Part shown: piece by piece, positions 15,940-25,913 of the stretch
Layout of the letters: the number at the start of each line of letters is the position of its first letter
Numbering within the stretch: the first letter of the stretch is position 1
NCBI GenBank assembly: GCA_002737705.1
Contig: NSIM01000001.1
Span: forward strand, 1-64,000
Direction: 5' to 3'
DNA from: Flavobacteriales bacterium
GTDB taxonomy: Bacteria > Bacteroidota > Bacteroidia > NS11-12g > UBA955
Length of the DNA: 64,000 nt
Notes under the pieces: generated by a model
Databases searched by the model: none
What the model was told of the DNA's origin: nothing
The model's input: the letters and a program-made list of their open reading frames with translations, nothing else
Translations under genes and position numbers: made by a program

Positions 15940-16950
15940 TTAGCCTATTGAACTGAAATCGCCAATGCTGAATTCTTGGCTGGGCGAATTTTGCCCATCG
16001 ATGCAAACTTGATTTCCAATCATGGAATTGTGACAATTGAAATTGCTGAGTATGCATTTTTCTTGGATGATGCTATTGCTTACTTTACAATGGTCCATTT
16101 CGGTGTTGTTTCCAATACTTGCAAAGGGACCAATTGTGCAATGATTCAAAGATACATTATCCCCAATGAAGCAGGGTTCAATAATCTTTACCGTAGGATT
16201 ATAATGCGTTTTATTTTCGTTAAATTTTTTAGGATTATTTGCCAATACGCGTTGATTGGTAAATACGGTAGCGGTGAAATTGCCACAGTCTAGCCACTCA
16301 TCCACTGCCCCAGGCAAAAATCGCATACCCTTGTTTTTCATATTTTCCATGGCGTTGGTCAGTTGGTATTCCCCTTTTTCGCGAATGTCATGGTCTACCA
16401 AATACTGCAATTCTAATTCCAATGTTTCGCCACTGTTAAAATAATAAATACCAATGATTGCGAGGTCTGAAACAAAGGTTTCGGGCTTTTCAATAAAATC
16501 GGTAATCACATTATTTGCATCGTATTTAACAACGCCAAACGAACTTGGATTGCTCACTTTATGAACCCAGATTACGCCATCTTTTGATTTGTCAAGTTGA
16601 AAGTTACTGCGAAAAAGAGTGTCTGCAAAGGCTACAATTACATCACCTTTTAGGCATTCGCGGGCACACAAAATAGCATGGCCAGTTCCCAGTGCGGTGT
16701 TTTGATGGAAAATTTTCCCTTGGGCACCTATACTTTCAGCAATTGAGAGTAGTTCCTTTTCTATTTCTTTATCCAAGTTGCCCACCACAAATCCAATTTC
16801 ATCAATGGGTTCTCCACACACTTTGGCAATATCGCTCACCAGCCAATGAACAACAGATTTTCCAGCAACTTTGATAAGGGGTTTGGGAGTGGTAAGGGTA
16901 TGGGGCCGCATGCGTTTTCCCATTCCGGCCATGGGTATAATAAGTCTCAT
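15940..16950 (-). CDS. Sugar-phosphate nucleotidyltransferase
   Basis: 336-residue cytoplasmic enzyme. The N-terminus carries the nucleotide-binding signature of sugar-1-phosphate nucleotidyltransferases (MAGMGKRMRPHTLTTPKPL followed by IKVAGKSVV). The active-site strands VIVAFADTLF (usually GD in this family) and FIEKP are visible. The C-terminal third (from about 235) reads as a left-handed beta-helix with hexapeptide-like repeats (VKIIEPCFIGDNVSL, CTIGPFASIGNN). It should make an NDP-sugar for surface polysaccharide or glycan, but the sugar cannot be assigned. It is 78 bp downstream of dut in the envelope operon. Confidence 0.88.
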   Translation of the reverse strand: MRLIIPMAGMGKRMRPHTLTTPKPLIKVAGKSVVHWLVSDIAKVCGEPIDEIGFVVGNLDKEIEKELLSIAESIGAQGKIFHQNTALGTGHAILCARECLKGDVIVAFADTLFRSNFQLDKSKDGVIWVHKVSNPSSFGVVKYDANNVITDFIEKPETFVSDLAIIGIYYFNSGETLELELQYLVDHDIREKGEYQLTNAMENMKNKGMRFLPGAVDEWLDCGNFTATVFTNQRVLANNPKKFNENKTHYNPTVKIIEPCFIGDNVSLNHCTIGPFASIGNNTEMDHCKVSNSIIQEKCILSNFNCHNSMIGNQVCIDGQNSPSQEFSIGDFSSIG

Positions 16951-17028
16951 TCGTTGGAATTTTTTCTATAAAATATAGTCTCTTAAAAGTGCCGCAAAGT
17001 TAATGAACTTTAATTGATTTTAGTCTTG

Positions 17029-17469
17029 TTATAAGGTTTTGCCTGTGCTTCCATAACCTCCTTGGCCCCTTTCGGTATCACTGAGACTGCTTGTTTCCAA
17101 CCAATGAACTGTGCTGTATTCTGCAACAATCAATTGGGCTATCCGGTCTCCATTATGAATGGAAAAAGTGGTAGATCCATGGTTTATCAAAAGCACCTTG
17201 ATTTCGCCCCTGTAATCAGAATCGATGGTTCCAGGGCTATTTAAAACAGTAATTCCATGGTTAAAAGCAAGTCCACTTCTCGGTCTAACTTGGGCTTCAA
17301 ATCCTGTGGGGAGTTCAATATGCAATCCCGTGGGTATAAGCATGCGTTCGCCCGCACCCAAGAGCATTTCAGTTTCTAGATGTGCGTGCAAATCCATTCC
17401 TGCACTTTGGGGTGTTTGGTAAGTTGGAATTGCATGCCCAGAGAGGTTAACTATTTTAATGGATACCAT
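17029..17469 (-). CDS. dut: dUTP diphosphatase
   Basis: 146 residues, the usual trimeric dUTPase length. It hydrolyses dUTP to dUMP and pyrophosphate. All five motifs are present: [39 protein letters not shown] and the C-terminal [11 protein letters not shown] that closes over the substrate. The start overlaps the end of the flippase gene by 14 bp, so it is cotranscribed with it. Confidence 0.97.
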   Translation of the reverse strand: MVSIKIVNLSGHAIPTYQTPQSAGMDLHAHLETEMLLGAGERMLIPTGLHIELPTGFEAQVRPRSGLAFNHGITVLNSPGTIDSDYRGEIKVLLINHGSTTFSIHNGDRIAQLIVAEYSTVHWLETSSLSDTERGQGGYGSTGKTL

Positions 17470-18982
17470 TTTTTTTCTGTTGTAATTTTTCGATATAAAC
17501 GATTGTCATTGTATAGAAAAGGGGTAGTAGCAAGAAAAACATTTTTGGCAAATCTGGCAATAAATAGTGGAGCAATAAAACGGGGACAATGGCCATTCCC
17601 AATACCCCTAGTATCAGTTTGGTTTGATAGGGAACCGGGTAATACCGCTGTCCGAACAAATAGCCCAGAATCACCAGGCTTCCATAGGCTGCTAAGGTAA
17701 CATAGGCCGATGCAATAAATCCATACTGAGGGATAAAAACCAAGTTTCCAAAAATGGTTATACTTGCTCCAGTGATCGCTATAAGCGAGCCAATACGGGT
17801 TTTGCCAGTAAGTTTATACCAAATACTGAGGTTGTAGTAGATGCCCAAGCAGAGATTTGCGGCCAATAGTATTGGCACAATAGAAAGACCACGTACATCA
17901 TTGTAATACAGCGATTTCCTGAGCAACAATGGGGCAAGCCATGGCAAACATACCAGTGTTAAAAGATAAATACCTCCTGTTACGTAAACAAAATAACGCA
18001 TTACCAAAGCATAGGTTTGGGGCGCATCCTGATCGGCTGCTTTACCAAAAAAAAACGGCTCTGCCGCAAATCGAAAGGCTTGAATAAACAATGTTAATAC
18101 CAAACTTAATTTGTAGAATGCGCTGTAAATACCAATATCAGCGTCGGCGGTGTTCGAGGGTAAAAGTTCTTTTAATAGAATTCGGTCTAAGGTTTCGTTA
18201 ACCATGCCGGCCAATCCAACAAGAACCAATGGCAATGAATAGACGAGCATTTTTTTGGTAAGCAAAGCATCGAAGCCCCATTTTAGGTTGCGCCATATTT
18301 TTGCCATTAAGGGCAGCACAATGAGAGAAGCCAAGAGGTTGGAAATAAAAATATTTTCAATCATTTGGGCTGTTTCAGATTGTTTTGCAAACCAAAGACC
18401 CAGTTTTTGCCAGGTTTCGGTGTGGATTCCCATTATGGGTTCTGTATTCCCAATAAATGTGGCTAGAAAGGGGCATCCCAAAAAGAAAAAAAGATTGGCG
18501 CCGATGTTTACCCCAATATTTGAGTAGCGTATCCATGCAAATGCCCAGGGTTTTTCTTGCTGTCTAAGCCATGCAAATCCCAATGATGTTATGGCGTCTG
18601 CTGCCAAAATGATGGCAAAATACTGGGCAAATTGAGGATAATTTGGATAGCCAATAAAAGCCATAATCTGTTTTGCAAAACACTGGGAAACAATCAGGGC
18701 AATGACACCACTAAAAAACAGAAAACACACAGCCGACGAGAGCACTTTTTCTGGCTCTTTGCTTAGGCGGGAGAATTGAAAAAATGCTGTTTCCAAACCA
18801 GCAGCAAACACGATTGCAAGAAAACTGGAGTAAGTAAACAGTACACTTACCATACCATAATCTGCAGAACCCCCCAATTTAGAAAGGTAAAGCGGAATCA
18901 ATAGAAAATTTAAAAACCTCCCAAGCATTGTACTTAATCCATACACTGCTGTTTGTGAAGCCAATTTTCTAATGACGCCCAT
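17456..18982 (-). CDS. Oligosaccharide flippase / polysaccharide biosynthesis protein (MATE/MOP superfamily)
   Basis: 508-residue integral membrane protein with about 12-14 hydrophobic segments. The N-terminus [31 protein letters not shown] (read as consecutive segments) is characteristic of the Wzx-like flippases that move lipid-linked glycans across the inner membrane. The middle region has [28 protein letters not shown]-type residues (segments RILLKELLP and [12 protein letters not shown]) found in this family. It is the first gene of the six-gene envelope operon; a TATCTTCG box is 4 nt before the ATG. Confidence 0.92.
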   Translation of the reverse strand: MGVIRKLASQTAVYGLSTMLGRFLNFLLIPLYLSKLGGSADYGMVSVLFTYSSFLAIVFAAGLETAFFQFSRLSKEPEKVLSSAVCFLFFSGVIALIVSQCFAKQIMAFIGYPNYPQFAQYFAIILAADAITSLGFAWLRQQEKPWAFAWIRYSNIGVNIGANLFFFLGCPFLATFIGNTEPIMGIHTETWQKLGLWFAKQSETAQMIENIFISNLLASLIVLPLMAKIWRNLKWGFDALLTKKMLVYSLPLVLVGLAGMVNETLDRILLKELLPSNTADADIGIYSAFYKLSLVLTLFIQAFRFAAEPFFFGKAADQDAPQTYALVMRYFVYVTGGIYLLTLVCLPWLAPLLLRKSLYYNDVRGLSIVPILLAANLCLGIYYNLSIWYKLTGKTRIGSLIAITGASITIFGNLVFIPQYGFIASAYVTLAAYGSLVILGYLFGQRYYPVPYQTKLILGVLGMAIVPVLLLHYLLPDLPKMFFLLLPLFYTMTIVYIEKLQQKKNGIH

Positions 18983-18986
18983 GCTG

Positions 18987-18994
18987 CGAAGATA
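18987..18994 (-). promoter_or_regulatory. Promoter -7 box (TTCG variant) for the flippase operon
   Basis: TATCTTCG on the minus strand, 4 nt before the flippase ATG. Confidence 0.6.
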
Positions 18995-19181
18995 GTGGAT
19001 TGAAATTACCCTTGTTAGGGGTATTCCCCGTTTGATTTTGGAGGAGAAAATCTTTAAAAATATGCACTTCCCCTTTATTTATAGGATTCAAAAACAGGTA
19101 GAATTGATTCTTTGGTCTACAGCATAAATGGGGTTATAATTTCTCGATTTTTCCCTTAGAGCGTGAACAAAATTGCAGACT

Positions 19182-19859
19182 TTAAGAATCCCTGTTACGT
19201 TTTCTCATGTTTGGTTGTTGGTTGAAATGAGCAAAGTATTCGATGGCCATCGGACCTTTATTAAACAACAAATCGATGATTGATACACCGGAACGGAATC
19301 CATGTTTTTGTTCAAAAACTTGCGAATAACTTGGGATTGTAAGAGAGCGAATAGTTTGTTCATAGGCTTTCTGGAATCCCCAATTACTTTGGAAATCTTG
19401 GATGTTTTGGGGTGTGTGAACCCATTCAACAGGCAGAGAGTGCAAACCCAAATTGGCGTGTAATAATGTTGTTATTTCTTTCGATAATTCGCCGATTGTA
19501 GCGGGAAAAGAATCAAAAATTTTCCAAAATTTGTAGTCGTAGTATTCAAAAAAAGGCGATTTCCCATAGGCTGTTTGCCAGGCTTGTTTGTGGTTTTTTA
19601 CCCAAGACTGCGTATAATCGATATGGGCTTGATGAAGCGATAAACCACGGTGTTCATGCTGAATCGGAATACTCAAAGTTTGAATGGAGTTTGGGCCGGC
19701 AATCAGATACCGACTTCGCAGGCTTTGTTTGGCAAATAATTCATCGCCATTCACACGAAAACCACCCTCTTTAATTGCCAAAATATACCAATGAATGGGC
19801 GGAAGAATGTAAAAGGGCAATAGCTTCTGGGGTGGTTGCTCTAATTTGGGTATTGGCAT
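19182..19859 (-). CDS. WbqC family protein
   Basis: 225 residues, no signal peptide. Family features: the N-terminal LLPFYILPPIHWYILA strand-helix, RSRYLIAGPNSIQTLSIPI, then HRGLSLHQAHIDY...SWVKNHKQAWQTAYGKSPFF typical of WbqC, and the C-terminal SIIDLLFNKGP. WbqC-like proteins are linked by context to surface polysaccharide or sugar-amine chemistry but are biochemically poorly defined. Gene order folK-wbqC (32 bp apart) suggests cotranscription from the folK promoter. About 200 bp without recognisable features separate it from the flippase. Confidence 0.85.
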   Translation of the reverse strand: MPIPKLEQPPQKLLPFYILPPIHWYILAIKEGGFRVNGDELFAKQSLRSRYLIAGPNSIQTLSIPIQHEHRGLSLHQAHIDYTQSWVKNHKQAWQTAYGKSPFFEYYDYKFWKIFDSFPATIGELSKEITTLLHANLGLHSLPVEWVHTPQNIQDFQSNWGFQKAYEQTIRSLTIPSYSQVFEQKHGFRSGVSIIDLLFNKGPMAIEYFAHFNQQPNMRKRNRDS

Positions 19860-19891
19860 CGTGCGTTGTGGCTATACAATATTGGGATTGG

Positions 19892-20392
19892 TTAGAACAC
19901 AAACACCATTTCTACGGGTAAATTGTCTTCGCAAATCTCTAGTAATTTAAGAAATGATAGCTGTAAGATGGGGTGTTTTTTATTGGGCATTATTTCGGCC
20001 AGGGGTTTCAAAACAAAGCGTCGTTCATGTAAAAAAGGATGCGGCAATATGAGTAGAGGGTGCTTTAATATACAATTGTTGTATAACAATACGTCAATAT
20101 CAATCGTTCTTGGGCCCCACTTCTCTATTCTTGTTCTTCCCATTTCCTTTTCTATTTGTAGACATTTTTGCATGACTTGAATCGGGCTAAAGGGAGTTTT
20201 TATAGCAATGACTTGGTTTATAAATTCCGCTTGATCTGTAATTCCCCATGCTGCAGTTTGGTATACGTTAGAACACATATAAATTTCCCCCAAGTGGGTT
20301 CCAATATTTTTTTGTGCAATGGATAAATAACGAAGGCGGTTACCTGTATTCCCACCCAATCCCAAAACGACAGTATTTTTGAGTTTTCTCAC
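19892..20392 (-). CDS. folK: 2-amino-4-hydroxy-6-hydroxymethyldihydropteridine diphosphokinase
   Basis: 166 residues from the GTG at 20392. HPPK transfers pyrophosphate from ATP to the pterin in folate synthesis. Motifs: VVLGLGGNTGNR at the N-terminus, AEFINQVI, and the signature GPRTIDIDVLLY followed by LPHPFLHERRFVLKPL. The upstream open frame (TTG codons at 20437 and 20428) would place a promoter box inside the gene; TATCTTCG lies 5 nt before the GTG, so the GTG is preferred. The M16 peptidase gene is divergent, 97 bp away. Confidence 0.94.
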   Translation of the reverse strand: MRKLKNTVVLGLGGNTGNRLRYLSIAQKNIGTHLGEIYMCSNVYQTAAWGITDQAEFINQVIAIKTPFSPIQVMQKCLQIEKEMGRTRIEKWGPRTIDIDVLLYNNCILKHPLLILPHPFLHERRFVLKPLAEIMPNKKHPILQLSFLKLLEICEDNLPVEMVFVF

Positions 20393-20397
20393 GTTCG

Positions 20398-20405
20398 CGA
20401 AGATA
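20398..20405 (-). promoter_or_regulatory. Promoter -7 box (TTCG variant) for folK
   Basis: TATCTTCG on the minus strand, 5 nt before the GTG start. Confidence 0.55.
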
Positions 20406-20472
20406 AACAGAAGCAGACGATTCTTCAAGACACCCAATTAAGGGTTGATTTTGAGCCTATCTTTATAATACG

Positions 20473-20480
20473 TATTTTTG
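20473..20480 (+). promoter_or_regulatory. Promoter -7 box for the M16 peptidase gene
   Basis: TATTTTTG, 9 nt before the ATG at 20490. Confidence 0.65.
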
Positions 20481-20489
20481 TGGTTAACT

Positions 20490-23456
20490 ATGAAATCATG
20501 TATCACAATCCTTGCCAGTATTTTATTTGTTGGAAGTGGAATGGCCCAACAAAGAATATCGGGATTTAGCATCAATAAAATGCCCTTATGGGAAATGCGA
20601 AAATACAATAATGATCCCCTCAATGTCCGGTATTATACCTTTAAAAACGGACTCACATTATTAACGTCAAATCAAAAAGCATCACCCCGAATCTATACAA
20701 TGATTGCAGTGAAAACAGGATCAAAAAACGACCCTTCAAGCAATACGGGTCTTGCACATTACCTGGAGCACATGCTGTTTAAGGGAACCGACCAATACGG
20801 CAGTTTGGATTGGAGTAAAGAAGAACCTTTGTTATTGCAAATTGATGCATTGTATGGTAGGTACAATCAAAGCTCAGATAGCGCAATGCGAAAGGCGATT
20901 TACCACGAAATTGACAGTATTGGCCAGTTGGCCGCAAAATTTGCCATTGCCAATGAATACGATAAAATGTGTCAGGCATTGGGAGCGGAGGGAACCAACG
21001 CCTTTACTTCCTATGACGAAACGGTTTATATCAATGATATCCCTTCAAACAATGTCAGTAAGTGGCTATCACTAGAATCTGAGCGATTCCGAAAGCCTGT
21101 TTTACGTTTGTTTCATACAGAATTAGAGGCTGTTTATGAAGAGAAAAATATTTCTTTAGACCGAGATCAGGAGAAGGTCTATGAAATGCTGGATGCGGAA
21201 TTGTTTAAAAAGCACAATTACGGTTTACAAACCACCATTGGTTCCATTGCGCATTTAAAGAATCCCAATTTGGAAGCCATTCGCAATTATTATAAAGAGT
21301 ATTATGTACCCAATAACATGGCTATTATAATGAGTGGTGATTTTGATCCCGACTCAGTGGCCAATGAAGTGGCGCAGAAGTTTAATTATATGCAACACTC
21401 GGATGTTACCAACTATGTTTACGAGCAGGAAGAACCGCGCAATATTGAGCGATCATTTGAGGTTACAGGTGAAGATGCAGAAAACATTACAATTGGCTTT
21501 AGAATTCCAGCTGTTGGAACCCAGGAAGCAAGGGCCGCACAATTAATCGATTTATTGTTAAACAATAGTACTGCAGGTTTAATCGATTTGAATTTGGTTA
21601 AGCAACAGAAGGTCTTGGCTGCCAATAGCGGGGTTGAATTGCGCAATGATTACGGGGTATTTTTATTAACAGGAAAGCCCAAGGAAGGACAAAAGTTGGA
21701 AGATGTAAAACAGTTATTATTGGGGGAGTTGGAGAAAATTCGTCTTGGCAATTTTGATGAACAAATGCTCAAGTCCATCATCTTAAATGAAGAAATAGGT
21801 AAAATTAAGCAGTTTAAAGACAATACCAGTCGATGTTTTTTTCTAAAGGATGCCTTTATACAAAATATTGATTACCGCGATGCATTCAATGAATTGGCTG
21901 AAATGCAGACGATGACCAAGGAGTATATTGTTGACTTTGCCAACGAAGTTTTAAATAGAGATAGAGTGGTTATATACAAACGAAAGGGTGAGCCATTGGC
22001 AGCAGAAAAAATTAACAAGCCTGAAATTCATCCTGTAGAATTAAATCGTGACAAAGAAAGTACATTTTTAAAAAATTGGTTGGCCATCCCAACTTTGGCT
22101 ATAAAACCGGAAGTAGTTGTATTAACCAGCGCAATTCAGACCCAGCATGTTGGTCCGGCTAATTTGAGATATGTAAAAAATGAGAACAATAGGCTATTCA
22201 ATTTGGACTATCGCTATGATATTGGGAAATGGCATAATAAGTCATTGGTATTGATTCCTCCATATTTAAAATTGGTGGGGACGGATGCGTATACGGCAGA
22301 AGAAATTGGCAAAACATTGTATAGATGGGGCTGTAATTTTACTGCGATGGAAGGCAATACAAACTTTGTGGTTAACGTGAGTGGCCCGGAGGAGTTTTTT
22401 GATTCAGCAGTGTGTCTATTGGATAAAATGTTGTCAAATCCCACAATAGATGAGGCAGTTTTTTCAGCGATGATTGACGATATTTTGAAAAATCGCACGG
22501 ATGCTAAATCCAATCCAAATAGCATTCGAAGGGCCCTTTCACAGTATGCAATGTATGGATCAAAAAATCCTACTACTTGGATGTTGGACAATAACGAGTT
22601 GAAAAAAATGCAGGCTGCCGATGTGGTTCTTTTGATTAAGGGATTGAAAACCATACAACACAGTATCAATTATTTTGGACAAAGAGATTTGCCATCAGTA
22701 GCCAAAACATTATCAAAATTGCATGCTTTGCCTATGGTTACAAATTCTGGCAAGCCCGAAAGCGCATTTAGTATGAATAAGTTTAAATCTGTGAATCAAC
22801 TTTTTGTCGAACAAGAATCAAACACACCAACGGTATATTTTGTCCATTACAATCAAGTCCAAGCATCCATTAATTGGTTTTATAAAGGCGCGGTTTTGAA
22901 CGAGGCCGATTTGCCGATTATCACGGCATTCAATCAATATTTTGGGGGGGATATGAGCAGTGTTGTTTTCCAAAATATTCGAGAATCAAAGGCCCTTGCC
23001 TACAGTACGTATGCCATGTATTCTTTGCCTTCAATGAAAGGCAAACACTACATAATGACTGGATTTGTGGGTACCCAAGCCGACAAATTTCACGATGCCA
23101 TTGGCGCAATGAATGAATTGTTGCAAGACTTGCCTCAAAATACGCGCATATTTGAATTGGCGAAGGAGAGTATTGTAAAGCGTATTGAAACCAATAGATT
23201 GTCTCCAGAGGATTATCTGGGCGCATATTACCTGGCCCTCGAAATGGGGTTTAGTCTCTCTTATCCCAATATGGTTATGTATCATGCCGTTCCAACTATG
23301 ACCATGTCCGATATTACCCAATTTCACGCAAATAATGTGCGTTCAAAGCCCTATATCATGTCGGTTATAGGGAGCGATAAGCGATTGAGTAAAAGTGATC
23401 TTGGCAGGTATGGGAAAGTAGTAAATTTGACATTAGAAGATATCTTTGGCTATTAA
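20490..23456 (+). CDS. M16 family metallopeptidase, exported
   Basis: 988 residues from the ATG at 20490 that opens a signal peptide (ending GSGMAQQ). The N-terminal half has the inverted zinc motif HxxEH as HYLEH (H90, E93, H94) with the distal glutamate in LEAVYEEKN. The C-terminal half is the second M16 lobe without a zinc site, including YFGGDMSSVVFQNIRESKALAYSTYA, read in segments, which is the substrate-binding R/Y-type motif of the C-terminal lobe. This is a two-lobed pitrilysin-like peptidase probably acting in the periplasm on short peptides. It is about the expected length for periplasmic two-lobe M16 proteins. The ATP-grasp gene follows 44 bp later. Confidence 0.93.
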   Translation: MKSCITILASILFVGSGMAQQRISGFSINKMPLWEMRKYNNDPLNVRYYTFKNGLTLLTSNQKASPRIYTMIAVKTGSKNDPSSNTGLAHYLEHMLFKGTDQYGSLDWSKEEPLLLQIDALYGRYNQSSDSAMRKAIYHEIDSIGQLAAKFAIANEYDKMCQALGAEGTNAFTSYDETVYINDIPSNNVSKWLSLESERFRKPVLRLFHTELEAVYEEKNISLDRDQEKVYEMLDAELFKKHNYGLQTTIGSIAHLKNPNLEAIRNYYKEYYVPNNMAIIMSGDFDPDSVANEVAQKFNYMQHSDVTNYVYEQEEPRNIERSFEVTGEDAENITIGFRIPAVGTQEARAAQLIDLLLNNSTAGLIDLNLVKQQKVLAANSGVELRNDYGVFLLTGKPKEGQKLEDVKQLLLGELEKIRLGNFDEQMLKSIILNEEIGKIKQFKDNTSRCFFLKDAFIQNIDYRDAFNELAEMQTMTKEYIVDFANEVLNRDRVVIYKRKGEPLAAEKINKPEIHPVELNRDKESTFLKNWLAIPTLAIKPEVVVLTSAIQTQHVGPANLRYVKNENNRLFNLDYRYDIGKWHNKSLVLIPPYLKLVGTDAYTAEEIGKTLYRWGCNFTAMEGNTNFVVNVSGPEEFFDSAVCLLDKMLSNPTIDEAVFSAMIDDILKNRTDAKSNPNSIRRALSQYAMYGSKNPTTWMLDNNELKKMQAADVVLLIKGLKTIQHSINYFGQRDLPSVAKTLSKLHALPMVTNSGKPESAFSMNKFKSVNQLFVEQESNTPTVYFVHYNQVQASINWFYKGAVLNEADLPIITAFNQYFGGDMSSVVFQNIRESKALAYSTYAMYSLPSMKGKHYIMTGFVGTQADKFHDAIGAMNELLQDLPQNTRIFELAKESIVKRIETNRLSPEDYLGAYYLALEMGFSLSYPNMVMYHAVPTMTMSDITQFHANNVRSKPYIMSVIGSDKRLSKSDLGRYGKVVNLTLEDIFGY

Positions 23457-23500
23457 TTCATATTTCTGATGGTGCCTATTTACAGTATATCCAATCGTTA

Positions 23501-24547
23501 ATGAGCAACCCCATTTGTATATTTATACCTTCAGGTGCCGGTGCACCGGGTTTTGCGGGTATAATTCGCTGTTTGCGAGAGCAAATTTCTTGGCGCATAA
23601 TTGCAGGAGATACCAACCCATTGGCCTATGGCCAAGCCCTGGCAGATGTATTTATGCAAATGCCTGCATCCAATGACGAATCACTTTTTATTGACGAAGT
23701 TATCGCTGTTTGCAATAAGGAAAAGGTAAATATAGTGCTACCCATTACGACACGAGAATTGGAAATTTTGGCGATAAATTCTGATAGAATTCAAAAAGCC
23801 GGAGCACAATTGCTTCTCTCTTCAGCCCAGGCCTTGTCAATTGCAAACAACAAAGGGAAACTCTATGAATTTGTACAAAAATTGCATTTGCCTATTCCTG
23901 AATACCGCATTGTTTCTGATGCTGCCGCGTTTGAAAAGGCATCGATAGAATTGGGTATCAAAAGCCGGGAACTCTGTTTTAAGCCGGTCTTGGGAAATGG
24001 AAGTCGTGGATTTGGAAGAATGGTATCCTTCCAACAAAATCAAACCAATTGGATGGATCAAAAAGCCGGGATTTTGCCCCTTACTCTGGGAGAATGGCTC
24101 CAACGATTACCCAAGCATTGGGAGATGCCATTATTGCTTAGTAGATATCTGCCGGGTATAGAATACTCTGTCGATATGCTTTGCAATCAAGGGAAGACCC
24201 TTTTGTGCATTCCACGAACCCGTGACAAGATGATAGGAGGAATTAGTGTAGCGGGTAAATTCGAGCAAAACTTTGGTTTGATCGCTTTTTGTATTCAATT
24301 GGCAGAAGCATTGCATTTACACGGTCCAATTGGCATGCAATGGAAAGAAGACCAACAAGGTGTGCCTCATCTTCTAGAAATCAATCCCCGTTTGCAAGGA
24401 ACTACCTCCGTAGTAGCATTGGCTGGCTTAAACATCCCGGTCCTGGCGATACAAATGCTGTTGGGAAGACCTTCTTCACAGACAGTGAGCAATGGCGTAT
24501 GGGGGAAGAAGTTTGTTCGGTTTTGGGATGAGCGCCTTGTGGAGTAA
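23501..24547 (+). CDS. ATP-grasp domain protein (carbamoyl-phosphate synthase-like)
   Basis: 348 residues. The N-terminal pre-ATP-grasp Rossmann-like part (IFIPSGAGAPGFAGIIRCL) is followed by the ATP-grasp fold: KGKLYEFVQKLHLPIPEYR, FKPVLGNGSRGFGRM (nucleotide-binding glycine loop), EYSVDML, and the metal-binding HLLEINPRLQGT. It should ligate a carboxylate to an amine or sulfur nucleophile with ATP; the substrate is unknown. Such proteins are often annotated as CarB-like but lack the synthase and allosteric domains. It may share the M16 transcript. Confidence 0.85.
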   Translation: MSNPICIFIPSGAGAPGFAGIIRCLREQISWRIIAGDTNPLAYGQALADVFMQMPASNDESLFIDEVIAVCNKEKVNIVLPITTRELEILAINSDRIQKAGAQLLLSSAQALSIANNKGKLYEFVQKLHLPIPEYRIVSDAAAFEKASIELGIKSRELCFKPVLGNGSRGFGRMVSFQQNQTNWMDQKAGILPLTLGEWLQRLPKHWEMPLLLSRYLPGIEYSVDMLCNQGKTLLCIPRTRDKMIGGISVAGKFEQNFGLIAFCIQLAEALHLHGPIGMQWKEDQQGVPHLLEINPRLQGTTSVVALAGLNIPVLAIQMLLGRPSSQTVSNGVWGKKFVRFWDERLVE

Positions 24548-24578
24548 AATTCTTGTTGGCTAATTTTGTCTTTCACAG

Positions 24579-24586
24579 TATCTTCG
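24579..24586 (+). promoter_or_regulatory. Promoter -7 box (TTCG variant) for the 51-aa membrane protein
   Basis: TATCTTCG, 4 nt before the ATG at 24591; a TTTTG lies 10 nt further upstream. Confidence 0.55.
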
Positions 24587-24590
24587 CAGA

Positions 24591-24746
24591 ATGAATACAA
24601 AAAAGCGTAATACCAACGTATACTGGGCACTTTGCATCCTCAGCGGTTTGGCACTTACTTACTTTACCATTTTTTTACCGCAGGCATTTTGGCTTGGATT
24701 GCCTACCTTTTTTGGGGGTTTAGCCATGGCCATGGACTGGGTATAA
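24591..24746 (+). CDS. Small membrane protein, 51 aa, unknown function
   Basis: ATG at 24591, TAA at 24744-24746. The product has a basic N-terminus (MNTKKRNTNVYW) followed by two hydrophobic stretches (ALCILSGLALTYFTIFL and FWLGLPTFFGGLAMAM), so one or two inner-membrane segments. I do not recognise a family. Support for a real gene is the promoter box TATCTTCG at the 4-nt spacing seen for many genes in this window, a start with Met-Asn-Thr-Lys-Lys, and its place in an otherwise empty gap between two same-strand genes. It may be cotranscribed with accA, 82 bp downstream. Confidence 0.55.
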   Translation: MNTKKRNTNVYWALCILSGLALTYFTIFLPQAFWLGLPTFFGGLAMAMDWV

Positions 24747-24828
24747 TTGCCAATTTTAATTTCAACGTATTGGTATATAAATTTCTAAACAAAGGAGTTT
24801 TCACCTGTAAACGCGTAATTTGCACACC

Positions 24829-25791
24829 ATGGTAAATCAACATTGGTTCGATTTCGAAAAAGACATCTTGGGGCTCATTGAGCAACGCGAGAAAGCGAAG
24901 GAAATCCATGAGAAAGGCAAGACCGACATGTCTGATACGATGGCTTCATTAGAAGTAAAAATACGGGACACCAAAAATGCAATCTACTCAAATTTAAGCG
25001 GTTGGAATAAGGTCCAAATTAGCCGACACGCCGCAAGGCCTTATACCCTAGATTATATCGAAAATATTGCAACAGATTTTATTGAATTACACGGAGATCG
25101 ACACATAAAAGACGATTTGGCGATGGTGGGGGGTTTTGCCTGCATTGACGGGAATCCTGTGATGATAATTGGTCAGCAAAAAGGAAGAAACACCAAGCAA
25201 AGGCAATTGCGTAATTTTGGCATGCCAAATCCCGAAGGGTATCGAAAAGCCTTGCGATTGATGAAACTGGCAGAAAAATTCGGGATACCCATTTTAACCC
25301 TTATTGATACACCGGGTGCCTCTCCAGGCCTGGAAGCTGAAGAACGTGGACAGGGAGAAGCCATAGCACGCAATTTGTTAGAGATGAGTGTATTAAAAGT
25401 CCCTATAATTTGTATTGTTATTGGGGAGGGTGCCAGCGGTGGTGCATTGGGTATTGGTGTTGGCGACAGGGTTTTGATGATGGAATACACGTGGTACAGT
25501 GTTATTTCACCAGAGAGTTGTTCGAGTATTTTATGGCGAACCTGGGAAATGAAAGAGCGCGCTGCGGAGGCTTTGAAGTTATCAGCCACTGAAATGTTGG
25601 AGAACAAACTGGTTGATGGAATTGTTTCTGAACCTTTGGGAGGTGCCCACCATAATCCTGAAATGGCCTATGCTTCAGTAAAAGAAGCGGTTTTGCAATG
25701 TTTGTCGGAATTGGTTCCGATGGACGTGGAGGAGCGCATACAACAACGCATCAAAAAATTCTCTGCCATGGGTGTCTATGTGGAGGGATAA
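24829..25791 (+). CDS. accA: Acetyl-CoA carboxylase carboxyltransferase subunit alpha
   Basis: 320 residues from the ATG at 24829; a TTG nine bases earlier is also in frame. Together with AccD it transfers carboxyl from biotin to acetyl-CoA to give malonyl-CoA, the first step of fatty-acid synthesis. Visible features: N-terminal coiled helix with the WFDFEKDI start, [72 protein letters not shown] and [19 protein letters not shown]. All are AccA signatures. accD is not in the window. Confidence 0.97.
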   Translation: MVNQHWFDFEKDILGLIEQREKAKEIHEKGKTDMSDTMASLEVKIRDTKNAIYSNLSGWNKVQISRHAARPYTLDYIENIATDFIELHGDRHIKDDLAMVGGFACIDGNPVMIIGQQKGRNTKQRQLRNFGMPNPEGYRKALRLMKLAEKFGIPILTLIDTPGASPGLEAEERGQGEAIARNLLEMSVLKVPIICIVIGEGASGGALGIGVGDRVLMMEYTWYSVISPESCSSILWRTWEMKERAAEALKLSATEMLENKLVDGIVSEPLGGAHHNPEMAYASVKEAVLQCLSELVPMDVEERIQQRIKKFSAMGVYVEG

Positions 25792-25875
25792 TGGTGTGTT
25801 GGCTTGACCACAAATTTGAATAATTTGTTTCTTCTATGCCTCCGATGATATTCATTTGATTTGGTTTTTCTCCCA

Positions 25876-25883
25876 TACCTTCG
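25876..25883 (+). promoter_or_regulatory. Promoter -7 box (TTCG variant) for the nitronate monooxygenase-like gene
   Basis: TACCTTCG, 30 nt before the ATG at 25914; a TTTGG lies 12 nt further upstream. Confidence 0.45.
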
Positions 25884-25913
25884 CTTTTATTGTCTCCGTG
25901 AAATAATGAACCC

